This document shows, piece after piece, positions 1 to 6,357 of a DNA stretch of 11,084 nt. Each line of letters opens with the position of its first letter. Position 1 is the stretch's first letter. This stretch comes from DATJOQ01 sp050010455 (GTDB taxonomy: Bacteria; Desulfobacterota; Binatia; Binatales; Binataceae). The notes under the pieces are model-generated. The model did not search any database. It saw nothing but the letters and a program-made list of their open reading frames with translations, and was not told the origin of the DNA. The stretch lies in the NCBI GenBank assembly GCA_050010455.1, contig JBEKLA010000130.1:1-11084 (forward strand), read 5' to 3'. The position numbers and the translations under genes were made by a program.

Positions 1-49
1 ACTTCGCCCTGCATTTTGATCATCCTGATCGGTTTTGCCGAGCACATGG

Positions 50-66
50 TTTGCGCACGGCGCAAA
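50..66. repeat. Perfect 7-bp hairpin TTTGCGC-ACG-GCGCAAA
   Basis: TTTGCGC (50-56) and GCGCAAA (60-66) are exact reverse complements separated by a 3-base loop. There is no T-run on either side, so it is not a typical intrinsic terminator. It could be the 3' end structure of an unseen upstream gene. Its function is unknown. Confidence 0.4.
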
Positions 67-375
67 ACAGGCGAAAATGCGCCGCTCGGCTCGCCAGGAA
101 GAGGGGAATCGAGTCCCGAGTCCGGCTTTTATCTACGCCATTTCCTCCGGCCGTAATTTTACTTGTAACCGTTTGCGCGAGACGCGTACTCGCTAAAGTG
201 TGGCTTAGTTCATCCTTAGCCGGTAAAGTTCCTTGGACGTAACGCGCAGACCCCTCAGGGGACGCGAGACTATCTTCGAGCAGGTTCTTGGTGACCCTTT
301 TGTCCCGCTTACTGCGGGCCCTTGGTGATGACGGCGCGATTCGCGTTCGATCGACGAAGGGATGGACGCGGCGTC

Positions 376-398
376 GGCGCTGACCAGCGGTTTTTTTT
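376..398 (+). terminator. Terminator-like hairpin plus T8 in the leader of the SBBP gene
   Basis: CGCT (378-381) pairs with AGCG (386-389) around a GACC loop, and one G then precedes eight consecutive T (391-398). The 4-bp stem is short, but a T8 run is unusual in this GC-rich DNA. It lies 77 bp before the start codon at 476. It could end transcription from upstream, act as a leader attenuator, or be chance. Confidence 0.35.
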
Positions 399-462
399 CG
401 AGCCTACGCACGGGATGCAGAACAGTCATCAGCCAAGGCGTGCGATCAGGCGAGAAGTTGAT

Positions 463-470
463 AAGGGAGA
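463..470 (+). promoter_or_regulatory. Ribosome binding site that decides the start at 476
   Basis: AAGGGAGA at 463-470 is a strong Shine-Dalgarno match, 5 bases before ATG 476. The reading frame stays open upstream to an ATG at 362, but that codon has no such site and would place 38 uncharacteristic residues before an otherwise ideal signal peptide. The T8 terminator-like element would also fall inside that extension. Confidence 0.75.
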
Positions 471-475
471 ATTCT

Positions 476-3400
476 ATGAGTTTGAGAATGAAGCCTCGAT
501 TCACGGGTCTTGTGGTTGCCGTGATGGTGGCGGTGGCGTGTTCGATGCTGGCGACCACGCCGTCGAACATCCGCTCGAGCGCCGATCGAGCCGAAGGGAA
601 GGTGCCCGCGGCAAAGCAGCGCGCGGGGAACATTCTGGCTGGGCTCCCATTAAGCTTCGAGCCGAACCTGGGCCAAACCGATTCGCGGGTGAAGTTCTTG
701 TCCCACGGCAAGGGCTACACGCTCTTTCTCACAGGCGAAGAAACGGTTCTCTCTTTAAGCAAGCCGGCGAAGCTGACCGCCGTTGATAAGAAGCACAAAG
801 GACTCCATGCTTCGGCTCCAGGACGAAGCGAAGGCCAGGTGCTGCGGGTCGAGTTAGTTGGCGGGAATCCCCACGCACAAATCGACGGCCTCGATCAATT
901 GTCCGGCAAGGTCAACTATTTTATCGGCAACGATCCGAAAAAGTGGCGCACCAATATCCTAACTTATGCTCGGGTTCGTTATCGAAGTGTCTACCCGGGA
1001 GTAGATCTCGTCTACTACGGGACCGGACAGCGCGAGCTGGAATATGACTTCGTCGTGGCAAGCGGCGCCGACCCTGGTGCGATCGCGATCAAGTTCGACG
1101 GAGCTAAGGAGCTGGCGCTTGGCGCCAACGGTGATCTGCATGTGAAGCTAGCCTCGGACGGCGAGGTGATCCATCGTGCACCGGTCGCCTATCAAGAACG
1201 CGACGGTCATCGCCAACCGGTGAGCGGCAGATGGATCTTGGAGGGGCAGCGTACCGCCCGGTTCGCGTTGGCCGCGTACGACCGCAGCCACTCGCTCTAC
1301 ATAGATCCCGGGCTGGTCTACTCGACGTACCTGGGTGGCAGTGGTACCGTATTCGGGTCTGGCGACACTGGCTACGCCATAGCTGTCGACTCGACCGGGG
1401 CCGCATACGCAACAGGAATGGCTAGTTCGGCCGACTTTCCAACCACCGCTGGTGCATACCAGCGCGCCAACAATGGTTTTGCCAACGCATTCGTGACCAA
1501 GCTAAACCCGGCGGGCACGGCGCTGGTCTATTCGACCTATCTCGGCGGTAGCGACGACGACTATGGCGTCAGCATCGCGGTCGACTCGTCTCTCTCTGCA
1601 TATGTGACCGGGTTTGCATGGTCTTCCAATTTTCCCACGACCTCTGGTGCTTTCCAGACCATCAACAACGCCAACGGGACGGCCCCAAACGCGTTCGTAA
1701 CCAAGCTGAAGTCTGATGGAACGGCTCTGATCTATTCGACCTATCTCGGCGGTAGTCTCGGTGATAATGGCTACGGGATCGTGGTCGACTCGGGCGGCTA
1801 TGCCTATGTGACGGGAGACTCCTATTCTCCTGATTTTCCGATTACTGGCGGCGCCTTCCAAACCACCAATAACGGTGCGGTGACAAATGGCGTTGACAAC
1901 GCTTTCGTGACCAAGCTGGCGACTGATGGAAAGACGCTGGTCTATTCGACCTTCTTGGGCGGAAGCGGCGACTCTTCAGGTACTTCCGGTGATTACGCGA
2001 GTGGCATCGCGGTAGATTCTGGCGGATTCGCATATGTGACGGGAGACACATACTCAGGCGATTTTCCCACCACCCCCGGTGCTTTCCAAAGTGCCAACAA
2101 TGCTTTTGGAAGTGACGCCGACAATGCCTTTGTGGCCAAGCTGAACGCTGCTGGTACTCAGCTGATCTATTCGACTTACCTGGGCGGTAGTAACGGCGAC
2201 TACGCCACCGCTATCGCGCTCGACTCTGCGACGTCCGCCTACGTGACGGGAGATTCGTATTCTTCGGACTTTCCGATCACTGCCGGAGTTTTCCAAATAA
2301 ACAATAACGCTTTTGCGAACAGCGCCGACAATGCCTTTGTTACCAAGTTGAACACCACCGGCACGGCGCTGGTTTATTCGACCTACCTGGGCGGTAGCGG
2401 TACCGTTGGTGGCGGCGACTATGGTTCTGGCATCGCGCTAGATAACACCGGAGCCGTGTATATTACGGGAGACTCGTATTCCGCCAACTTCCCAACCACC
2501 GCTGGAGCCTTCCAGACCATCAACAAAGCTGCGGGAAACACCGCCGACAACGCCTTCGCGACCAAACTGAACCCCGCGGGCACGGCACTGATCAATTCGA
2601 CATATCTTGGTGGCAGCGGCACTTTCGTGCCGCAGGTGCCGGCTTACTTCGGCGATAATGGCTCAAGCATCGGGTTGGATTCTGCCAAAAACGCCTATGT
2701 GATAGGAACCGCGATTTCAACAGACTTTCCTACCACTCCCGGGGCGTTCCAGACTACCAACAACGGTGCCGCTAACACCGCGACTAACGCTTTCGTTACG
2801 AAGCTATCGACGGTTCCTACGAATCCGCCCCTGGTTTGGCAGGACACCACGACTGGTGACCGTGCAGTGTGGTACGTCAACGGTATCAACCTCGTAAGCG
2901 GCTTCGTATTTGCCACCATAGCGCCCGAATGGCAGATAGCGGCGGTGGCAGACATAAACGGCGACGGCCAACCCGATCTTATCTGGCAGGACACCACGAC
3001 TGGTGACCGCGCAGTATGGTACATGAACAATTTCACTATAACTAGCGCTGAGGTTTTCGCCAACGTAGCGCCCGAATGGCAGATTGTCGGAGTCGGGGAC
3101 TTCAATGGCGATGGTCATCCAGACTTGATCTGGCAGGACACTACGACCGGTGACCGTGCGGTGTGGTATATGGACGGTTCTTTCAATCTGAAAGGCAGTG
3201 CGGTGTTTACCAATATACCGCCCCAGTGGCAGATCGTCGGAGTTGGGGACTTCAATGGCGATGGCCAACCGGACCTGATCTGGCAGGACACCGCGACCGG
3301 CGACCGCGCAGTGTGGTTCATGAACGGCATCAACCTGATTAGTGGTGTGGTGTTTACCAACATACCGACCCAATGGCAGATAGTCGGAGTGGGGGACTAC

Positions 3401-3538
3401 AACGGCGACGGCCATCCCGACCTGCTGTGGCAGGACACCGCGACCGGTGACCGCGCAGTGTGGTTCATGAACGGAATCAACCTGATTAGCGGTGAGGTCT
3501 TCACTAACATATCGACCGAGTGGCAACTCGTGCAGTAG
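476..3538 (+). CDS. Exported DUF7948/SBBP beta-propeller protein with C-terminal FG-GAP/VCBS-like repeats
   Basis: This 1020-residue protein is probably secreted or on the cell surface; no enzymatic function is visible. Residues 1-26 form a Sec-type signal peptide (basic MSLRMKPR, then a hydrophobic core GLVVAVMVAVAC). Residues of about 57-275 match the DUF7948 pattern: FEPNLGQTD near the start, then KVNYFIGNDPKKWRTNI, YPGVDLVYYG and ELEYDFVVASGADP. From residue 280 to about 780 come seven SBBP repeats (YSTYLGGS, AxDSxxxAYVTG, DFPTTxGAFQ, NAFVTKL), consistent with a seven-bladed propeller. Residues 786-1020 are five 49-residue repeats (WQDTxTGDRAVWxMNG, then WQIVGVGDxNGDGxPD), with four DxNGDG calcium-loop-like motifs. 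The gene ends with two in-frame stops, TAG then TGA. The same C-terminal module closes the next gene. The family assignment is firm. A role in adhesion, matrix or carbohydrate binding is only a guess. Confidence 0.93.
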   Translation: MSLRMKPRFTGLVVAVMVAVACSMLATTPSNIRSSADRAEGKVPAAKQRAGNILAGLPLSFEPNLGQTDSRVKFLSHGKGYTLFLTGEETVLSLSKPAKLTAVDKKHKGLHASAPGRSEGQVLRVELVGGNPHAQIDGLDQLSGKVNYFIGNDPKKWRTNILTYARVRYRSVYPGVDLVYYGTGQRELEYDFVVASGADPGAIAIKFDGAKELALGANGDLHVKLASDGEVIHRAPVAYQERDGHRQPVSGRWILEGQRTARFALAAYDRSHSLYIDPGLVYSTYLGGSGTVFGSGDTGYAIAVDSTGAAYATGMASSADFPTTAGAYQRANNGFANAFVTKLNPAGTALVYSTYLGGSDDDYGVSIAVDSSLSAYVTGFAWSSNFPTTSGAFQTINNANGTAPNAFVTKLKSDGTALIYSTYLGGSLGDNGYGIVVDSGGYAYVTGDSYSPDFPITGGAFQTTNNGAVTNGVDNAFVTKLATDGKTLVYSTFLGGSGDSSGTSGDYASGIAVDSGGFAYVTGDTYSGDFPTTPGAFQSANNAFGSDADNAFVAKLNAAGTQLIYSTYLGGSNGDYATAIALDSATSAYVTGDSYSSDFPITAGVFQINNNAFANSADNAFVTKLNTTGTALVYSTYLGGSGTVGGGDYGSGIALDNTGAVYITGDSYSANFPTTAGAFQTINKAAGNTADNAFATKLNPAGTALINSTYLGGSGTFVPQVPAYFGDNGSSIGLDSAKNAYVIGTAISTDFPTTPGAFQTTNNGAANTATNAFVTKLSTVPTNPPLVWQDTTTGDRAVWYVNGINLVSGFVFATIAPEWQIAAVADINGDGQPDLIWQDTTTGDRAVWYMNNFTITSAEVFANVAPEWQIVGVGDFNGDGHPDLIWQDTTTGDRAVWYMDGSFNLKGSAVFTNIPPQWQIVGVGDFNGDGQPDLIWQDTATGDRAVWFMNGINLISGVVFTNIPTQWQIVGVGDYNGDGHPDLLWQDTATGDRAVWFMNGINLISGEVFTNISTEWQLVQ
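1313..2817 (+). repeat. Seven tandem SBBP repeats (coding)
   Basis: Seven units start at about 1313, 1523, 1727, 1937, 2162, 2369 and 2588. Each begins L[VI]YST[YF]LGGS (INSTYLGGS in the last) and ends with NAF[VA][TA]KL. Unit length varies because of insertions just after LGGS, mostly Gly/Ser-rich; the longest is in unit 7. The copies are divergent at DNA level, so the array is old and not a recent expansion. Seven units match the usual blade number of a propeller. Confidence 0.85.
2831..3535 (+). repeat. Five-unit 147-bp C-terminal repeat array, copy 1
   Basis: Units start at 2831, 2978, 3125, 3275 and 3422, with spacings of 147, 147, 150 and 147 bp. The unit reads L[IV]WQDTxTGDRAVW[YF], then MNG, NLISG, VF and WQIVGVGD[FY]NGDG. 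The fifth unit stops exactly after WQLVQ. If each unit is one four-stranded blade and DxNGDG is the linker between blades, the array is five whole blades and not a truncated one. The later units (3275 onward) are closest to the array in the next gene. Confidence 0.85.
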
Positions 3539-3560
3539 TGATTCGACCGGTGCATGCCGC

Positions 3561-3594
3561 TTGACATTTTGGGGCTCGCGACGCCCCGTATATT
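3561..3594 (+). promoter_or_regulatory. Candidate promoter with a dyad in a long spacer
   Basis: A perfect TTGACA (3561-3566) is followed by GGGGC (3571-3575) and GCCCC (3583-3587), a 5-bp dyad, then TATATT (3589-3594). The spacer of 22 bp is longer than the usual 17 and longer than the 19-20 of MerR-controlled promoters, so activity is uncertain. The dyad could instead be a weak terminator stem for the gene ending at 3538. Confidence 0.3.
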
Positions 3595-3662
3595 CGATGA
3601 GGTGAAGCAGAGCGAGCGCGGACGAAAGCGATCAGCTCTGGCCATTGGAATCATCGCAGATG

Positions 3663-3699
3663 CTTAATAGCAATTTCATGCTGGCTGCTTACTATTAAG
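3663..3699. repeat. 8-bp inverted repeat CTTAATAG/CTATTAAG abutting a candidate -35
   Basis: CTTAATAG (3663-3670) and CTATTAAG (3692-3699) are exact reverse complements, 21 bp apart. The centre-to-centre distance of 29 bp is close to three helical turns, and the right arm ends one base before the TTGACC at 3700. This is how an activator or repressor dimer site can look. A hairpin with a 21-base loop is the alternative. Confidence 0.4.
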
Positions 3700-3727
3700 T
3701 TGACCTTTCGACCGATTATGGTAATTA
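3700..3727 (+). promoter_or_regulatory. Candidate sigma-70 promoter for the beta-helix gene
   Basis: TTGACC (3700-3705) and TAATTA (3722-3727) are 16 bp apart, an acceptable vegetative promoter in an AT-richer pocket. It would give a leader of roughly 110 bases before the GTG at 3846. Chosen by eye; no start-site data. Confidence 0.4.
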
Positions 3728-3845
3728 GTGAGTATTGGGCTTCGGATAGCCAGACGTTGATTGCACGGGGCGTCGATTCCGACGACGTCGCTTTGCAGAG
3801 GCTCGCCGCTTCACTTCGTTACTGACTGTCGAATCTGGGGGAGCC

Positions 3846-6050
3846 GTGGACGACAAGGATGTCCGGTCGCAATATTGGCCGGAGCTAATCCTCCGCACCG
3901 ATCGCGCGATCGCGAGGGGCGAGTGCGCGTCGACCGCATCGGTGCGGCTGCCGATTTTGTTTGTCCTGCTCCTTCTGATCGTGCCGCTTAGCCTGATCGC
4001 AATCCAACCCCAACCCCACGCAGCCACTAACACGATAACGGTCAACACGTTGAGCGACGAAAGTACGCCGGGCGATCACCTCTGCAGTTTGCGCGAGGCG
4101 ATTAACAACGCCAACAGTCCCGGCACCGATACCACCGGTGGCGACTGCGTAGTTGGTACCGGTACGGACACGATAGTTCTTGGTGTCAAGGGAACGATAA
4201 GCCTCGGAAGCACGCTGCCAGCGATCGCTAATAGTTCGGGTGGCTCTCTCGCAATCGATGGGACTGGCCAGAATACTACTACGATTAGCGGCGCTGGCTC
4301 GTATCGAGTGTTACTGGTGAGCTCGAATGCCACGCTCAGTTTGAAAGCCCTGACTATCGCGAACGGGAGTGTAGGGGGAGCAGGCGGGGCTATCTATAAC
4401 TTCGGGGCGTTGAGCGTGGCCGACACCGGCTTTTTGGCTAACAAGGCCGGCACTTACGGCGGCGTTATCTGCAACAACGGCACGCTAACCGTCACTAACA
4501 GCACCTTCGCTGGCAATACCGCGAGCTATGGAGGTGGCGGGGTCGCGAACAACGGTACACTGACCATCAACGACAGCACCTTCACCAGCAATTCAGCGAC
4601 AGGCGGTGGGCTCGGGGGGGGCGGTGTTTACAACGTCGGCCAGCTGACCGTCAGTGACAGCACTTTTTCCGCCAACAGCGCCAACAACGACAACGACGGC
4701 GGCGGCATCGCTAACGCGGGCACGCTCAGTGTCAGCGGCTGCACCTTCTCGGGCAATAGCGCTGTTTACGGTGGCGGCGGCATCTACAACTCGAACACGC
4801 TGACAGTGAGCAACAGCACCTTCTCGGGCAACAACGCCGGCGAGGGCGCCGGCGTCTACCATGTATCCAACAGCAGCGAGGGAAGCGTCGCGAGCGTTAT
4901 CAATAGCACCTTCTCGGGGAACAGCGCCGGCACCGGTACCGGCAATGGCGCGTGTTTTTATAATAATATCATCGATTCCAATACGCTGACGGTCGGCAAT
5001 AGTATATTGGCAGCGAGTATCGTGGGTAGCAATTGTGCGGGGAGCGCATTCGCCAACGGTGGCTATAATATCTCGGATGACACCTTCTGTGGTCTAGGTA
5101 CAAGCACCGATGCGGGCGGACAGACTATAGGTGATAACGTTAATCCGCTGCTCAGCACTGGTGGGCTACTGAATAACGGAGGGCTGACCCAGACTATCGG
5201 GCTGCTGCCCGGCAGCCCCGCCATCGATGCAATCCCCGTCGCGAGTTGCCCGGCTGCGGACCAGCGCGGCGCGGTACGTCCCGCCCCTGGATACAATTAC
5301 TGCGATATCGGCGCCTTCGAATACGGCGGTATCGGGCGACCGGACCCTGTCTGGCAAAACACCGAGACGGGTGACCGTGCGGTGTGGTTCATGAATGGCG
5401 TCGACCTCGTCGGCAGCGCGGTGATCGCTACAGTTCCGACCCAATGGCAGATCGCCGCGATCGGCGATGTTAACGGCGACGGCAACCCGGACCTTATCTG
5501 GCAGAACACCGCGACCGGTGACCGTGCGGTGTGGTTCATGAAGGGCGCCAACCTGATTAGCGGCCAGGTCTTTGCCAATGTGCCGACGCAGTGGCAAATC
5601 GTTGGTGTCGGCGACTTCAAAGGTAACGGGCGTGCCGATCTGGTCTGGCAGAACACTGCGACCGGTGATTGCGCGGTGTGGTTCATGAACGGCCTCAACG
5701 TGATCAGCGGCCAAGTCTTCGCCAATGTGCCGACGCAGTGGCAGATCGTCGGAGTGGGGGACGTCAACGGCGACGGCCATCCCGACCTGATCTGGCAGAA
5801 CACTGAGACCGGGGAGCGCGCGGTGTGGTTCATGAACGGCCTCAACCTGATTAGCAGCCAGGTGTTCGCCATTATTTCGACCGATTGGCAGATCGCGGGA
5901 GTAACCGATTTCAACGGCGATGGCCATCCCGATTTGGTCTGGCAGAACAACGCGACCGGCGACCGTGCGGTGTGGTTCATGAACGGCATCAATCTCATAA
6001 GTGGCGAGATCTTCGCTAACGTTCCGACGCAGTGGCAAATCGTGGAGTAA
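3846..6050 (+). CDS. Exported CSLREAI-type right-handed beta-helix protein with C-terminal FG-GAP/VCBS-like repeats
   Basis: The 734-residue product starts at GTG with GGGGGAG (3837-3843) just upstream. The spacing of 2 bases is tight. A GTG at 3942 (residue 33) would remove the long charged N-region and leave a normal signal peptide. The hydrophobic core is at residues 35-53 (LPILFVLLLLIVPLSLIAI). CSLREAI is at 80-86, marking the CSLREAI domain. Residues of about 181-362 hold seven beta-helix turns of the type NSTFSGNSA followed by GGGGIYN, like Pmp/adhesin helices. The end of the helix resembles a choice-of-anchor-Q domain: LPGSPAID to 461, DQRG at 472-475, CDIGAFEYG at 486-494. Residues 501-734 are the same five 49-residue repeats as in the preceding gene. 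One calcium loop is degenerate (DFKGNGRAD) and one copy has TGDCAVW in place of TGDRAVW. Two in-frame stops end it (TAA, TAG). Likely an extracellular or surface protein; the ligand is unknown. Confidence 0.9.
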   Translation: MDDKDVRSQYWPELILRTDRAIARGECASTASVRLPILFVLLLLIVPLSLIAIQPQPHAATNTITVNTLSDESTPGDHLCSLREAINNANSPGTDTTGGDCVVGTGTDTIVLGVKGTISLGSTLPAIANSSGGSLAIDGTGQNTTTISGAGSYRVLLVSSNATLSLKALTIANGSVGGAGGAIYNFGALSVADTGFLANKAGTYGGVICNNGTLTVTNSTFAGNTASYGGGGVANNGTLTINDSTFTSNSATGGGLGGGGVYNVGQLTVSDSTFSANSANNDNDGGGIANAGTLSVSGCTFSGNSAVYGGGGIYNSNTLTVSNSTFSGNNAGEGAGVYHVSNSSEGSVASVINSTFSGNSAGTGTGNGACFYNNIIDSNTLTVGNSILAASIVGSNCAGSAFANGGYNISDDTFCGLGTSTDAGGQTIGDNVNPLLSTGGLLNNGGLTQTIGLLPGSPAIDAIPVASCPAADQRGAVRPAPGYNYCDIGAFEYGGIGRPDPVWQNTETGDRAVWFMNGVDLVGSAVIATVPTQWQIAAIGDVNGDGNPDLIWQNTATGDRAVWFMKGANLISGQVFANVPTQWQIVGVGDFKGNGRADLVWQNTATGDCAVWFMNGLNVISGQVFANVPTQWQIVGVGDVNGDGHPDLIWQNTETGERAVWFMNGLNLISSQVFAIISTDWQIAGVTDFNGDGHPDLVWQNNATGDRAVWFMNGINLISGEIFANVPTQWQIVE
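4386..4931 (+). repeat. Beta-helix turns (STFxxNxA / GGGxxN) coding repeat
   Basis: Seven related turns run from DTGFLANKAG (4422) to NSTFSGNSAG (ends 4931). Each has a Thr/Ser-Phe core, an Asn two residues later and a Gly-rich loop leading to [VI]xNxGxL. This is the pattern of right-handed parallel beta-helices with stacked Phe and Asn ladders. A G8 run sits in one Gly loop (4614-4621). Confidence 0.8.
5346..6047 (+). repeat. Five-unit 147-bp C-terminal repeat array, copy 2
   Basis: Units start at 5346, 5493, 5640, 5787 and 5934, each exactly 147 bp apart, and the array ends after WQIVE. The unit consensus is [LP][IV]WQN, TxTGDRAVWFM, NLISG, FANVPTQWQIVGVGD, NGDGHPD. It differs from copy 1 mainly by WQN for WQD and PTQWQ for PEWQ-type endings. 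The same unit number and the same cut-off point in both genes argue that the whole module was duplicated or exchanged as one piece. Confidence 0.88.
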
Positions 6051-6086
6051 TAGTTGTCGCGTGCAGCCGCGTAACCTTACTGGCTA

Positions 6087-6103
6087 ATGATAACTATTGT
6101 CAT
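6087..6103. promoter_or_regulatory. 17-bp imperfect palindrome, possible operator
   Basis: ATGATAACTATTGTCAT reads nearly the same on both strands, with two mismatched pairs (positions 5/13 and 8/10 of the 17). It is AT-rich within GC-rich DNA and lies in the gap upstream of the ATPase gene, though 254 bp from its start codon. No regulator can be named. Confidence 0.3.
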
Positions 6104-6217
6104 ATGAGAATTGATTAACGGGTACTGGCCCGCACCATCAGATAGAGCGATGTTTGCCGTCGTCCGGTAGATTTCATCTTGGTCGAAAGGCGCAGGCTTA
6201 TAGCCGCGCGAGATTTT

Positions 6218-6265
6218 CCGTCTAGTCCGTCGCGACATTGTCAGAAGACGGTGCAAGACTTTTTT
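6218..6265 (+). terminator. Weak terminator candidate after the beta-helix gene
   Basis: CCGTCT (6218-6223) pairs with AGACGG (6246-6251) around a 22-base loop, and a T6 run (6260-6265) follows 8 bases later. The loop is long and the T-run is displaced, so this is a poor match to an intrinsic terminator. Confidence 0.2.
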
Positions 6266-6357
6266 CCGATAACGGAGACCACAGTTGATAGTGGAGGAAA
6301 CTCGGGCCACACCGCATCGTTTCTGCGATGGAGACCCCGAGAAGGAATGGGAGCACA

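Larger units (their letters stand above)
1..475. other. Intergenic/leader region, no supported gene
   Basis: No convincing coding sequence is visible in the first 475 bases. Short open frames exist (for example 51-242), but they lack a ribosome binding site and have no recognisable protein features. The stretch holds three small hairpins: 50-66, CCCGC/GCGGG at 304-318, and a hairpin followed by T8 at 378-398. No confident sigma-70 promoter could be picked by eye. TTGTAA at 163-168 lacks a well-spaced -10 element. The region probably carries the promoter and a long leader for the gene starting at 476. Confidence 0.6.
3539..3845. other. 307-bp intergenic region between the two repeat-protein genes
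   Basis: No supported gene is present. It holds a TTGACA/hairpin/TATATT arrangement (3561-3594), an 8-bp inverted repeat (3663-3699), a better-spaced candidate promoter directly after that repeat (3700-3727), and the leader of the beta-helix gene. A 21-codon GTG frame at 3602-3667 exists but has no support. There is no clear terminator with a T-run for the upstream gene. Confidence 0.6.
6051..6357. other. 307-bp intergenic region before the ATPase gene
   Basis: No supported gene. Directly after the stop codons, CGCG (6058-6061) and CGCG (6068-6071), flanked by GTT and AAC, can form a small bulged hairpin. A 17-bp imperfect palindrome lies at 6087-6103 and a weak terminator candidate at 6218-6265. 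TTGTCA occurs at 6097-6102 and 6238-6243, but neither has a well-spaced -10 box. Confidence 0.55.

Noticed and set aside
51..242. 63-codon open frame in the upstream region
   Set aside because: No ribosome binding site, Arg-rich composition and no recognisable motif.
493..553. Lipoprotein signal in gene 1 (VAVAC before SML)
   Set aside because: Position -3 is Ala, not Leu, Val or Ile, and no typical lipobox spacing follows. An ordinary Sec signal peptide fits better.
322..786. Open frame overlapping the start of the SBBP gene in another frame
   Set aside because: Arg/Gly-rich composition typical of a shadow. It overlaps the signal peptide and DUF7948 coding region, which are clearly genuine.
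2804..3526. Long open frame on the - strand opposite the five-unit array of gene 1
   Set aside because: It is opened by the codon bias of the repeats on the + strand. It shows no start signal, and the same pattern of antisense peptides appears opposite the copy in gene 2.
1313..3535. CRISPR array or DNA repeat element
   Set aside because: The periodicity is in-frame protein repeat of about 147 bp or 205-225 bp with divergent copies. There are no short identical repeats with unique spacers.
3602..3667. 21-codon GTG frame as a leader peptide
   Set aside because: No Shine-Dalgarno sequence, no runs of one regulatory amino acid, and no clear attenuator after it.
3734..3845. Possible c-di-GMP (GEMM) or other riboswitch upstream of the exoprotein genes
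   Set aside because: Leaders at 240-475 and 3734-3845 were read for known conserved cores; none was seen.
5166..6038. Long open frame on the - strand opposite the five-unit array of gene 2
   Set aside because: Same repeat-driven shadow as opposite gene 1. The similarity between the two antisense peptides merely mirrors the repeat on the coding strand.
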